A stretch of 64,000 nucleotides of DNA, from assembly GCA_037349315.1 (NCBI GenBank), contig JBAIAC010000010.1, forward strand, positions 28,002,001 through 28,066,000. The letters run 5' to 3'. A program made the position numbers and the translations under genes. The notes under the pieces were generated by a model that was not told where the DNA came from, searched no databases, and saw only the letters and a list, made by a program, of their open reading frames with translations. This stretch comes from Chelydra serpentina (taxonomy: Eukaryota > Chordata > Testudines > Chelydridae). This document shows, one piece after another, positions 30,036 through 42,900 of this stretch (positions within the stretch are counted from its first letter, which is position 1; the number at the start of each line of letters is the position of its first letter).

Positions 30036-31545
30036 GGGGCTATCAATCACAGTTAACTCTCGCGATTAACTCAAAAATGAATTGTGATTAATTGCAGTTT
30101 TAATCATGCTGTTAAACAATAGAAAACCAATTGAAATTTATTAAGTATTTTTGGATGTTTTTCTACATTTTCAAATATATTGATTTCTGTTGCAGCACAG
30201 AATACCAAGTGTACAGTGCTCACTTTATATTATTATTTTTTATTACAAATATATGCACTGTAAAAATGATAAACAAAAGGAATATTATTTTTCAGTTCAT
30301 CTCATACAAGTACTGTAGTGCAATCTCTTTATCGTGAAAGTGCAATTTACAAATGTAGATTATTTTTATTATATAACTGCACTCAAAAATAAAACAATTT
30401 AAAATTTCAGAGCCTACAAGTCCACTCAGTCCTACTTCTTATTCAGCGAGTTGCTAAGAGAAACAAGTTTGTTTACATTTACGGGAGATAATGCTGCCGC
30501 TTTTTATTTACAATGTCACCTGAAAGTGAGAACAGGTGTTCACATGGCACTTTTGAAGCCAACATTGCAAGGTATTTACATGCCAGATATGCTAAACATT
30601 CGTGTGCCCCTTCATGCTTCTGCCATCATTCCAGAGGACATGCTTCTATGCTGATGACGCTAGTTTAAAAAAAATGCATTAATTAAATTTTGACTGAACG
30701 CCTTGGGGGAAGAATAGTATGTCTCCTGCTCTGTTTTACCCACATTCTGCCATTATTTCATGTTGTAGCAGTCTCGGATGATGACCCAGCACATGTAGTT
30801 AGTTTTAAGAACACTTTCACGGCAGATTTGACAAAACGCAAAGAAGGTACCAATGTGAGATTTCTAAGGATAGGTACAGCACTCAAAAAAAAACTGAAGT
30901 GCCTTCCAAAATCTGGGAGGGACGAGGTTTGGAGCATGCTTTCAGAAATCTTAAAAGAGCAACACTCCAATGCAGAAACTACAGCACCTGAACCATCAAA
31001 AAGGAAAATCAACCTTCTGCTAGTGGCAGTTGACTCTGATGATGAAAGCGAACATACGTTGGACTGCACTGCTTTGGATCGTTATCGAGCAGAACCCATC
31101 ATCAGCATAAATGCATGTCCTCTGGAATGGTGGTTGAAGATGAAGTGACATATGAATTTTTAGCTCATCTGTCATGTAAATATCTTGCAACGTCGGCTAC
31201 AACAGTGCTATGCGAATGTCTGTTCTCACTTTCAGGTGACTTTGTAAACAAGAAGCAGGCAGCATTATCTCCTGCAAATGTAAACAAACTTGTGTCTCTC
31301 AGAGATTGGCCGAACAAGAATTGGGACTGAGTGGACTTGTAGTCTCTAAAGTTTTACATTGCATTCAAAAATAAAACAGTTATTTTCTGTACATAATTCT
31401 ACATTTGTAAGTTCAACTTTCATGATAGAGATTGAAATCAATGTATGTGAAAATATAGAAAACATCAAAACATATTTAAATGGTATTCTGTTATTTAATA
31501 GTGCGATTAATCGCAATTAATTTTCTTAATCGCTTGACAGCCCTA
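30036..31545 (+). mobile_element. Fold-back hAT element, copy 2
   Basis: The left tip TGGGGCTATCAATCACAG and the inverted right tip TAGGGCTGTCAAGCGATT are hAT-like TIRs. The centre (30,760-31,140, +) reads VSDDDPAHVVSFKNTF, DLTKRKEGTNVRFLRIGTAL and NACPLEWW, with a frame shift into CKYLATSATTVLCECLFSLS and NKKQAALSPANVNKLV (31,170-31,300), the hAT C-terminal dimerisation domain. The left arm (about 30,390-30,660) is the inverse complement of that last coding segment, around 80% identical by eye. The right arm is shorter because part of its outer sequence is deleted. It has stops and frameshifts and is not functional. Confidence 0.8.
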
Positions 31546-32100
31546 GTTTATATGTTTAGAAAATATTTGTGGATCATTGGTCCCAAAGAATTGTTTTGAA
31601 GATGTGGGACAATGTTGAAAGAAATGTGAGAGCATTAGTCAGAACTGCTTGTTTTATAGGAAAAACAAATACAAAACACAGAACAGTAAAATATTTAGGA
31701 GTATGAAACTTGTTTTCAATGTTTGTTTTTAATCTTGAAAAGTGAGAATAAGACTAAATCTACTTTGTGTGCATCCTGTGGAACATTACATTAAATAAAG
31801 TGGAATATAAATGATGAGATTTTCACTAATATATCTGCATATCAGTCAGTTTAATGAAAAGGCAGTCACATCTTGCTGTTGTTCCATGCCCCGAACTCCT
31901 ACTGAAGTCCGAGTTTTTTAGGATCATGAACTATTGCCAAGTCCCCCACAAAGAGCCTACCCCAGCTCCCAATGAAGTTAGGACTCGCATTGATTTTAAT
32001 AGAAGTTGGATTAGAGAACATACTGTAAATCAAAAATCCTTTCTGAAAATCTTCAGGTGGTCTTTTCCAGCATTACCGATTCATTTAGACAGGCATTTAG
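31546..32100. other. Intron 1 sequence, nothing recognised
   Basis: No supported feature. Faint MITE-like words near 31,890-32,020 ('gaagtccgag', 'attgattttaatagaagt'). Confidence 0.35.
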
Positions 32101-32102
32101 AC

Positions 32103-32500
32103 ATTCATAGAAATGTAAGACTGGAAGGGACCTAGTTAAGTTATCTAGTCTCCTGCACTGATGCAGGATTACATATTCTCTACCATCCCTGACAGGTGTT
32201 TGTCTAACCTGTTCTTAAAAACCTCCAGAGATGGAGATTCCACAGCCACCCTTGGTAATTTATTCCAGTGCTTAACTACTCTTACAGTTAGGAAGTTTTT
32301 TCTTCTGTCTAACCTAAATCTCTCTTGCTGCAATTTAAATCCATTTCTTCTTGGTGGTTGAGAACAATTTATCACCTGCCTTTTTATAACAACCTTTTAC
32401 GTACTTGAAGACTGTTATCATGTCCCCTCTCAGTCTTCTCTTCTCCAGACTAAACACACTGAATTTTTTCAATCTTTCCTCATAGGTCATGTTTTAATTA
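32103..32500 (-). mobile_element. CR1 LINE 3' end
   Basis: Inverted tail 'catagaaatgtaagactggaagggacct' is followed by minus-strand CR1 ORF2 C-terminus: [40 protein letters not shown]. The same reading occurs at 33.4, 44.7 and 48.7 kb. Confidence 0.85.
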
Positions 32501-32598
32501 TTTCATCCAGTTTCCAAAATTCATCATGATTTTCTTTGCAGGTATACTTGCATATCCTTCCCTGGGGACTACACCTTAATGTGGTGAGTGGCTGTGAC

Positions 32599-33168
32599 CT
32601 AAGTTCCCTGTAAGCCGTGTGGCCACGCAGCAGCCTATTTAATGCCACACAGGCGCTCAGGGAACACACCCGGGGACCTGCTGTGGCCGGGGCACCTCAA
32701 CCCCGAACCCTGGTGGCTCCAGCCCTGAACCCAGGTGGCCTCGGCCCTGGCCTGGACCTGCTGGGGCCAGGGGAGGGGTGCCTATCCTGCGGCCCCGGCC
32801 CCAGAGCTGCCATGGTGAGGAGGGGCACCTCTGTTCCCCAGCCAATGTGCTGCTGTGGGGAGAGAGAGCTGGGGGAGTCCTTTCTTCCTGCCGTTGCCCC
32901 GGAGCACCCTTCTGCACCCCAAATCCCTCATCCATGGTCCCACCCCAGAGCCCGCACCCCCAGCTGGAGCCATCACACCCCTGCATCCCAACCCTCTGCT
33001 CCAGTCCTGAGCCCCCTCCCACACTACGAACCTCTTAGCCCCACCTCTACCACATGAATTTTGTTATGTGCACCGATATGAAGGTGATGTGTCACACATC
33101 ACCTCCATATTGGTGCACATAACAAAATTCATTCCACACATGGGTGGGAAAAATTAGAGGGAACACTG
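32599..33168. mobile_element. GC-rich hAT MITE, 570 bp, with internal hairpin
   Basis: Left CTAAGTTCCCTGTAAGC and right end (inverted) CAGTGTTCCCTCTAATTTT share AGTTCCC/TGTTCCC termini. The flanks GCTGTGAC (32,591-32,598) and CCTGTGAC (33,169-33,176) match 7/8. Near its right end, 'gaattttgttatgtgcacc' (from about 33,056) and its inverse complement (to about 33,132) form a long hairpin. Confidence 0.7.
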
Positions 33169-33432
33169 CCTGTGACCCTGAGAGCTATGCCAGCAGGGTT
33201 TACTCTTCTGGCAGGGCTATCCAAGTTGGACAGGTCAGAGGATAGGGACCAGACAAAAAGCAGTCCACTGGTCCTTCAGATTGGGGGTTGAGTGATAGAC
33301 CAATAATCTATTCTCGTAAAAAAAGAAAAAAAAAGTTTTAGGAACAGAACAAGGTAGCCATTGTGTTCAGGTCCCTTAAGCAACGTTTGATGGTACGGGA
33401 AGGGTTCAGATGTAGTTGCACATAGTATTCTC

Positions 33433-33790
33433 ATAGAATCATAGACCTGGAAGGGACCTCGACAAGTCATCTATTCCAGTCCCCTGCACTCATGGGAGAA
33501 CTAAGCATTATCTAGACCATCCCTGACAGGTGTTTGTCCAACCTGCTCTTAAAAATCCCCAATGATGGAGATTCCACAACTTCCCTAGGCAATTTATTCC
33601 AGTGCTTAACCACTCTGACAGGAAGTTTTTCCTAATGTCCAACCTAAACCACCCTTGCAGCAATTTAAGCCCATTGCTTCTTGTCCTATCAGAGGTTAAG
33701 AAGAACAATTTTTCTTCCTCCTCCTTATAACAACCTTTTATGTACTTGAAAACTGTTACCGTTTTCTCTGTTGTTCCTTCATCGTGAGAC
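33433..33790 (-). mobile_element. CR1 LINE 3' end
   Basis: Inverted CR1 tail ('catagaatcatagacctggaagggacct') followed by minus-strand ORF2 C-terminal words [19 protein letters not shown]. Stops are present. It is a 5'-truncated copy. Confidence 0.85.
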
Positions 33791-34633
33791 GTCCAGTTGA
33801 AGAGCAATACCATGTAATTATAACGTGACAAGAGGTACTGCTTTGTGAAAGATAAATTGTCTCCTCTTATTACCCGAGAGTGCTTGTTTTTTCACTTGCT
33901 TCTTTCATACAATTCAATTATGAAACAGTTGAAACTCCAGACTCTAAGTGGCAGTATGTTTTTGCAGTTCCTTGTGCTGCTGTTGTGGATGTTGAATGAT
34001 CAGGAGCTGCAATGAAAATCTGGCAGAGGAACATAAAATGTGGGCCATGTGATCAGAGGGAGCAAGTCTACAAACAGCTTCCTGCTAGTTTCCTTTAGGG
34101 AAAATAGATTATTTGATTAAGACATACAATACCCCAAATTTTTATCAGGCCTGTGAGTCTCTTACGGTGTCAAATTCAAGTAGAGAAAGGTCTTCAAGAA
34201 TTTCTGGACGTTTCCTGTCTTATTCCAGAGCTAACCCCTCCTTAGCCTTGGGACCTGTGACTATATGATGAGTAGTTTTCTTTAGCCCAGACCAAGCGTA
34301 GTATCTGTTCTTATCAGTTTAATATCTGCTTCTTTGCTATTGTATTTCAGTAATAATTTTGATACAGGAGGGGTAGATCTGTTAATTTGGCCCATCATTA
34401 ATGGCAAATGAAATTGAAATTATACAAGGTCGTTATTTTGAACCTTTTGTTGTGCTCAAGTGTTTTGCTGAGCTAATCTGAGTATCTTTTTTGAAAATCC
34501 AATATTTTGACAACTACCTTTTTAAATATATAGTTAACTTCTCAGAACTGATTGCATTTATTGTGGCCATTGATCCTTAATGTTACCCATGTTCCATGTG
34601 CTGTATTTACCATATGTGTGTTATTGACTAGTA

Positions 34634-34963
34634 CAGGTATCGGCAACGTTTGGCCCACGGCCCGCCAGGGTAAGCTCCCTGGCGGGCCGGACCGGTTTGT
34701 TTACCTGTCGCGTCCGCAGGTTTGGCTGATCGCGGCTCCCACTGGCTGCAGTTTGCCACTCCAGGCCAGTGGGGGCTGTGGGAAGCAGCGCGGGACGAGG
34801 GATGTGCCGGCCACCACTTCCTGCAGCCCCCATTGGCCTGGAGCAGCGAACCGCGGCCAGTGGGAACTGCAATCGGCCGCACCTGCGGATGCGGCAGGTA
34901 AACAAACTGGCCTGCCAGGGGGCTTACCCTGGCGGGCCGCATGCCAAACATTGCCAATCCCTG
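34634..34963. mobile_element. Palindromic GC-rich hAT MITE in intron 1
   Basis: Left CAGGTATCGGCAACGTTTGGC and right GCCAAACATTGCCAATCCCTG are inverted repeats, and much of the interior continues as a palindrome ('cccgccagggtaagc...gcttaccctggcggg'). Flanks GACTAGTA (34,626-34,633) and GATTAGTA (34,964-34,971) match 7/8. The overlapping frames on both strands come from this palindrome. Confidence 0.85.
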
Positions 34964-35007
34964 GATTAGTAGGATTATGTGTAAAATAACCTCTGTGCTT
35001 CAAAGTC

Positions 35008-35136
35008 TAGGTTCAGCAAAGCATGTAAGCACATGTGTATCTTTTCATTGGAACTACCCAGGTACTGAAGTCATTGGGACTACATGTGTTCTTAAAGTTA
35101 CGCATATGCCTAAATTCTTTGCTGAATCTGGGCCTA
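35008..35136. mobile_element. MITE fragment related to 6,782-7,021
   Basis: 'gttcagcaaagcatgtaagcac' at the left and 'tttgctgaatctgggcc' at the right are imperfect inverted repeats of the same family as the 6.8-kb copy. Confidence 0.55.
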
Positions 35137-35524
35137 GTTGTACCAACAAACTGCTAAGGACTGCTGTGCAAGCTACTTCAAGAGAAGAGTATTCCCAGGC
35201 CTTGAAAAAAATGTATCTATCACTTATTAACTGGGGCGGGAGATGGGGGCGCAGCGCTAAACCTGCTAGTCCGAGGTAGGTATTAAGACTAGGATGGACA
35301 TCACCAGGGATGTACATGGACAACAGCCTACTGAGAAGCTCAGGTTCCAAACCATCTTTTATATCTTTTTATCCTCCAGCTAGTATTTGCTGGATAAATG
35401 TGAAACTCCATCCCACTCTGGGTGCTTGAAGATATAAGAAACTTTTTGTCTCTTCTCCTTCTCTGGAACCCACAGGCTGTTGCACGTGGATTGGCCTCTG
35501 CTTTCCACGGATAACTCTAGCACT

Positions 35525-35700
35525 TTCCTGTGCTGCTGCTCATAGTTTTCTTCAGCAGCAGCAGTGTGAAATTAATATGATCCCTGACATTTTCACAACT
35601 GTTCACAGGATTCTGAATAACCGCAGTGAATCTGGTCAGTCTTCTTAATTTCAATCTGTTGCTGCTTGACAAAACTAGAAGCAGCGGCAGCAGACTCATT
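35525..35700. repeat. Imperfect palindrome with CAG/CTG-rich arms
   Basis: 'ctgctgctcatagttttcttcagcagcagcag' near 35,532 pairs with 'ctgttgctgcttgacaaaactagaagcagcggcagcag' near 35,656-35,696. The arms are about 45 bp with visible mismatches. Origin unknown, possibly an old MITE. Confidence 0.5.
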
Positions 35701-36331
35701 GAACTGTTAGTCTACAGATTCCAGGTGACAGCACTGTGTAAGTTTACAGTCAGTTTGCATTTGGAAAATTGTCTATGCAATCACAAGGACTATAAAAAAA
35801 ATCCCCAGTTCTTAAATTGTATTGAAATTGTTGATATGTAGGCTCCACATTTGCTAGGGAAAGCTTCCCACTTACCACAGGCAAGTGGATTTTTCAAGCC
35901 TTTTGTGTACTCTTCTTCTTTCACTTTGCAGTTTTCATGGTCTGTCTTAATTATTATAACTTCCAAGAAACATTTTGTTCAAGAGGAAAAAGTACTTCTG
36001 GTGTTAACTTCATTTGGAAAGTTTTGAATGATGATTGAACTAGGCAGAAGAAACGAGTGAGTTCCTTTCTCTGATTAAAAGAAGCAGTTGATCTCTTAAA
36101 ACCACCACGAGACATCTTTTTACATGGCTTTGTTTGTGTGACTTCTTGGGGAAGGAACAAAGGTGTTTTATAAAACTGAATAGATACTTTGAGCTATCTG
36201 CAGAACCCATAGTGAGCATAGTTGCAATTAATGTGACTTCTGCAAACTCTTCAGCTATAGCACAGTAAAAGATCTATGTGGGTATCTAATTAGTGTTATC
36301 TACTATTGACTAATATTAGTCCATTTTACAG

Positions 36332-36997
36332 AGATTGGGACACTGCCAGCAAAATATCAAGATGAGTGGTCGTCGAAAGCGTGCACCTCCACTGAGGATG
36401 GATGAGGAGAAAAAGAAGCAACTCTGCTGGAATATGCATGAAGACCGAAGGAATGAGGTGATAATATTAGATGATAACCTGGATGAAGACCACCCTGTTC
36501 CAGGTCCAAGCACCTCTTCTGTATCCTTTGTTATAGATGATGATAGCATTGATGAAGGATTGGCTTACAAAGAAAACAGAGGGTCAAAGTCAGTGGGTTT
36601 CTCAACAGATGAAGGAGAAGACTCTTGCTCCATCTTGACCACTATATCTGTACAGCTAAATATTGTAGTCTCGCCTTACCATTCAGACAATTCCTGGAAA
36701 GCTTTACTTGGAGAATTTGTTCTTCAGCTTCTTCCTGAGAAAATTCTTATTGAGAAGATCAGTAAAAGGAGTTTTACTTTGATGAGAGCAGATTCTGGTG
36801 ATCAGCTGCAAATCTGTGTGCATACAAGAAGTGGAGTAGAGGGGGGTCATGAGGAAAAAGAAAGCCTCGGTGATTATGAAGAGGGCATATTGGTGGAATC
36901 ATCTCTCAGTAGTGAAACGTTAGAAGACTTGAGGTGGTTGCAAAAGAAGAAGGTAATTGGACTTTATCAAAGACCTAGAGAAGATCAAGCTTTAAAG
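36332..36997 (+). CDS. SHPRH: SHPRH coding exon 2 (start codon at 36,362)
   Basis: Acceptor CATTTTACAG|AG and donor AAAG|GTATTT. A 30-bp 5' UTR precedes the ATG in AAG-ATG-AGT. Residues 1-212 begin [20 protein letters not shown], close to the remembered mammalian SHPRH start. The exon covers the N-terminal region, which is acidic in its first 100 residues. It ends in phase 0 after QALK, and exon 3 continues [10 protein letters not shown]. Reading past the donor meets a stop at 37,043-37,045. Confidence 0.93.
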
Positions 36998-39900
36998 GTA
37001 TTTGTTCATGCAGTTTATTTTAAGAGGGATTTTCAAATAAAATAGCTCATTTTGTGTTTGGTACCATAAAATAGAACGTTAGGTGAACATTTGACAAGCC
37101 CAGGTCCCACCACACACTTCTATAATACAGTGCAAAGTGTATTCTTCAGCGGTTATCTGCATACATGTTTTCAGTGTTTTTGGAATAATTGCCTCTAATC
37201 ATTACACATTAAGGTCACTTAAAATGAATTTAGAAACCATCTGATTTGTTAAGTGTGGCATACTAAAATTTTGCATGGGAATAAGAGATTAACACTATCC
37301 ATAGCCACCAGTCTTCAAAATTTGCCAAATGTGGCTTCCTAACTTGTAAGCATTGTTCTGGTTTGGTTTTTGTCCTCTAAATCTATTTTAATTCCTTAAT
37401 CATTTTAATTTCTTGCAAATATGTTTCACAGGTTGGAATTTACCTTCTGGAAGCTGGTTTAAGCAAATCAGAGTTTCCCAGTGATGGAGGTGGGAGAATA
37501 AAAAAGGCCAACCAGCTGATTCAGAAACTAATGGAAAAGTACTACAACTTTATAATTCCAGGTAACATAATCTATCCATCATGCAGTTAAAAGTTACTGC
37601 AGAACTGTTTTACTGTTAAAGTTTTTCTTAAATTCAATGGTACTTTTAAGGAAAAGGCAAGAAGTATACAGCATTTTTGTATGTCATGACAATTGTCTTT
37701 GTCAGGAAATGTATAGTCTTCACCACTATAAATATCTGACCTTCCCCGCCTCCCCCTCCCATGGACAGTAATTTATCTTCATAACACCCTTCTGAGATAG
37801 GGATGGTGGTAGTATTTTCATTTTACCAATGGGAAACTGAGGCAAAGAGGCTATGGTCCCAGTCCAATGCCCATTGCAGTCAATGAAATTTATATAGGTA
37901 CTAGGTTTGTCCATGATCACACACGAAGTCTCTAGCAGAACCAGGAACTGATCCAGATATCCTTTGTTCCCAGTCTAGTGCCTTGACCACACCATGCTTT
38001 TCTCCAGACTACTAATGGATTTTGGTTACCAGAGACAAAATAATCTAGAGAAATATGTGGATAGGGGACTTGTATAGGGGAAAGATAAAGATGTTCTGCA
38101 TGTGGGATAAAACACTAGTTCTAAATCCAGTATGGAAGGTTACTGGTAGATTTCTATCAGAAAGATTGCTGCTCTAGACAAAGTAATCACCCTCTCACTT
38201 TTATGACTAATGTTCACAACATTTAACTAAAATCATACAACTCAATAAAAACTGAAACATAATGATTTGGAAATCAGGTAATTTTCACAATGCCTTTTTG
38301 GATGTGCATTTGTGTGAGTTGGGGCTTATTGTGTATCACACTACAGCTCTTTAATCTTTAATACTTAAACTTTAAGCTTTAACTTTCCATTTTTTCCTTA
38401 AAGACTCTACACAGGTACACCTTTATCTACAATTCAGTTTATTTTTTTAATCACATTTCCATTACCCCCTTGATATCTAGCTGCTGAATTAAAGCATAAG
38501 TTCAGAACACCAAATGTTTTCTGTGTCCATTTGCCTGGAATACCAGAATATATTAATTTATATTTTAAGGAACTTAATTTTTTATAGGTGGTGTTCCAGG
38601 GGAGTTTTATTTACAGGTTGTTGTTTTTTTGCTGTGCCGCAAATGCTATCTTCGTTGTTGCCTTTTCCTTTCATTTCTGCTGCATTCTCTGTTGTATCTG
38701 TGGTTGGAACACCTTTCCAGTCCAAGTGTCCAGCCAGGCCTACACTCTCTCCTATAGGATTGCTTCTGTGGGGAGGCCCACAGAAACTAAAGTGAGACAT
38801 ATGCCCTTTCCCACCCTGTATTTTATAAGAGGAAGACTTAACTTTGATATTTTTAACAACTTCCCCTGGGGGGGTTTCAGTGCATTTTGTCTCATCCAGG
38901 TCTTTTAATTGATTTTGAGATCTTGAGGAGTAGGAATTGTCTGTGTCTTGCATAATGGCAAGCACTGAATCAGTGCGTAATAAAATAAACCCCCCAGCTC
39001 CAGTTATTTAACAAAACTCACTGAAATCTACCAAGTTAAATACTAAGGCAAAATATGTCATTTGTAAACCTTTGTGGTGGTCCTAAACAGAGATTGTAGA
39101 ATTAACTGGGTCCTTCCTGGTAACTTACTTGTAGAGATCTTTATTTTGTCTGCTTTAACAGAGCTATCATTTATAAAAGGCTATTGCTGTGTCTGCTATA
39201 ATGCAAATACTTCAAACTACTACTTGTTGCTTTAGTAGACTTACAGCCCTAGGCTATCCATAAATTGAGCTAGCCTTCTCCAAGGAATGAAAAATCATTG
39301 GTCTGTGCTGTAAAATCCAATGAGAATAAAGCATGTAAATGCAATGTACTGTTCATATATTTATTCTGTTGAAGGGTCAGCACTCTGGGGTTTGTTCTTG
39401 CATCAATACATGGGCCCATATGTGACATAACTCTTCAGAAATTAAATGGCATCTGGATACATTATGTCCCCAGGCTTCTCAGGAAGAATAAGCCCTTTAG
39501 TTTTTGCAGGGTGTGGTCTGCTTTTGTAACCAGATACGAACGTAAATACATTTCCCATAAATCTAGACAAAAGGGGGAGAAAAAGCCTTTATTGTTTTTG
39601 AGAAGTGATACCAAATTGTAAATGTAAAAATTTAAATATTCAACCTTAAAAAAAGTTCCTCTGAAAACTGTCCAGTAACAGTGAGACTGTTTCAGCACCT
39701 GAGAGAAACACCACTGTGGTAGGTAAAATGTCTAAAATGCTGATGTCTGATAGAAGATTAATTTGAAACATAGGGTCCACAGAGAAATAGAACATCACAG
39801 AACATTTAGCACCCCAGTCTTTCTGAGAATTAAAGGTATTGAGATGTAATTTGTTACACATGTTTATTGAATCACATTTTAAAATGGTATGATGGGTAAT

Positions 39901-42900
39901 ATTGAATATTCATTATGCTTTTAATGAATAGTGTGAAGGAAGGCTTTAACAAAGCTTTTAAAATGATCCATTTATACAGTAAATACAGCTATTTTTCCCT
40001 CACTAAAATGTTTGAAAATATGAGTAGCTGTGTGATTACATCATTGAAGAGCACAAATAAGAAATGTGTGGACAGTATAATCTGATTGTACTAAATATTG
40101 TTTTACATAAAAACGTAATCTGTTTTTCATCACATACTAGTCTCATGTTAATAAAATCCCAGATGGTTTCAACAATTTACATGCAAGTCAAAAGTGTCCT
40201 CGGCTGAGTATCTGACAATAAGGGTATGTCCACATTGCAGTAAAAGACCTGCGGCTGACCTGGGTCAGCTGACTCAGGCTTGTGAGGCTTGGGCTGTGGT
40301 GCTATACAATGGTAGTACAGACAGTGGGACTCAGACCAATGTCTGCACTGCAATTTTATGACCCCACAGCCTGAGCCATGCTAGCCCAAGTCAGCTAACC
40401 TGGGCCAGCCGCAACTGTGCTGTGAGTCTTCTATTTCAGTATGAGTATGGAATGTACCCTAAGAGCTCCATAAATTCCTCTCTCTTTTATTTGTTGAACT
40501 TTAGCAACCAATGGGGTAATTTATCATTAGCACTGACAACTTGTAGTTTTGCCTAATCCACATGTTAACTTTGCCACTTCTACTGGATATCAGTTTCACT
40601 TTCAGAAAGAACTCTAGTCTTTCTTCTCTCCAGTTCCTCTTATTTCTTTCCATTCACATGATGCTGAAGCCATCTCTGCTGCCTTAGATATATATTTTTT
40701 TAAATATCACTTTCTTACAAAATCAATATACTATTTGTGCTTAGCAGATGAGAGCATCAGTCCATCACAGCTGGTAAACTCTCTCCAGTGTTGGTTGATC
40801 ATGCTATACAAGAAGGCAAAACTACTCTGCCCCTAATATTAATTATGTGGCCCCACTATTTGCACCTGTGCTTTATAAAATACATAGTTGGGCAGCCCCA
40901 AGAAGTTTATAATATAAGGCCCTGGTCCTGTAATACGTTCTGTATAAGCAGACCCTTACACCCACGAGGAGGCGAGTTGACTTTGTCATTGTAGTATTGG
41001 GGCCTAAATTGTTTGTCTAGAATATAAAGTATCAAAAACCCAAACAAAAAAAAGGCATGAAGGCAGGAACAAAAATAATACCCTGTACAATTTGTGTACT
41101 GTGGTGTTGTAAAAGAGTATGCATAAGAAATCTTTTGACCCCAGTATTGATCACTGTGGGCCAGATCCACAAAGGGACTTTGGTGCTGAAGCATTCAGTG
41201 TTGCAGCACCTAACTTTTAGGTGCCTACAAAATCACTAGAATGACACTAATCCACAAGATTGTGTTAGGCATCTAGGCTCCTATACAGTGAATGAGGGGA
41301 ATAGGTGCCTTAGAATGTGATCCACAAATAGCCAGAGCTAGCCAATGGGAGATCTTGGCAAGAGAGGTGTGACCTAAGCTCCTCCTCATTTTGAGATAGG
41401 CACCTAAGTCTATGATTGCTGTCTCTGCTAGCAATCCACTAATGAGATCCTGTGTCTTGGAGTCAGGCAGCGTAAGGACCTACGTAGTTTCTTGGAAGAA
41501 TGAATTAGGCACCTGCCTCATGTCATGCAAAATGGCCAGAGGAGGGCATGCGTACCTTACAACTTTTAGCCCAGTGTTTGGAGCACTCGCCAAGAATATG
41601 GGAGACCCAGGTTCATTTCCCCTGCTTCTCTGCCAGAGGATTTGAACAAGGGTTTCCCACCTCTCAGAGGAGTGCTCTAATCACACAGCTAAGGGGTATT
41701 CTGATGTGTGGGAGGGCATCTCCATCACTGTCTCCTGTTTGAAGTTGTTTCACTGTGGATAAATAATAGACGAGTGATTGGAGTCTCCCACCTCACAAGT
41801 CCTGAACCACTGGCCTACAGAGTCATTTTCTCTATCTGACCCAAAGACTGTTCCACTGTGGATAAATACTTAAATGGTCATTCGGCCAGAGAAAGGGAAA
41901 ATTACACTCTAATCCAGCGGTTCTCAGCCTGTGGGCTGTATGTGGCCCAATTAGGACACAGCTGCGGCCCAGCTCAGCTGTGTGCTAAAGGCTGCGGGCT
42001 CCCAGCTGCTCTGCCGCTCCAGGCTCCTGACAGCACCCTGCGGCGGGCTCCGGGCTTCTGTCTGCCCTGCCATGCGGCGGGCTCCGGACAGCCAGCTGCC
42101 GCCTGGCCCCCCCGCAGCTGGGTCTGGGCAGCTGGCTGCTGCCCAGCCCTGCACAGTGGGGATGGGGGTCCCCACATAGCAGGGTCTGGGGTTGGGCTCC
42201 CTGCCTCCAGCCACATGCCTAGCTTTCCGCTCCTGGCCCCACTCTGTGGAGGGGTCTCTGGGCGGAGGCGTGCTGAGCAAAGGGGTTTTGGGGGGGGGTT
42301 AGGAGGGGACACTGATTTTCAACCTATGGCGCAGCTAACACTTTGTGGGCTGCATATGCATCCCAGAATGATAAATAGGTTGAGAACCACTGCTCTAATC
42401 CAATGGTTAGGGCACCCACCTGGGAGGCAGAAGAATCTGGTCTGGTCCTCCTGCTCAAATCACTTTTTCTTTATCCACAGTAGAACGGCTTCAACAGGAG
42501 AGATTGTGGGAGGTGTCCTGCCCCAATAAAAGTATCCCATAGCTCATAGGTAAGAGCACTCTCCTGAGAGATGTGAGACCCCCCCCCTTATGAGAAGGCA
42601 GACCCTTCCTGGAGCACCCTCCTGTGATATGCTACAGCACAGCAGGTGCACCTATCTCAGTTTCCCCTCTCATGTAATCCAGAGGACTTCACTTCAGACT
42701 CTCTGTTTAAACAATATCCCTCCTGAAGAGCAGTCATTACCAAATATAGTGCAAATAGTCTTTAACAAAAGTTCCAAAGCCTAGTTCATATCATCCCCAG
42801 TGTATATAGTCCTTAAAACTGTACTCTTCGTGGTGGGAACCCCCACAGTCTCTTTGCTGGGAGATCACTGTCTCCCTGGTGTGATGTCTTCTGCCATGCT

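Noticed and set aside
32617..33057. GC-rich patch considered as a second CpG-island promoter
   Set aside because: It is the interior of a hAT MITE with a 7/8 target duplication. The same reasoning removes 34.6 kb.
41858..42529. 223-codon open frame
   Set aside because: Its middle is the hAT MITE at 41,915-42,392 and its ends are family R repeat.
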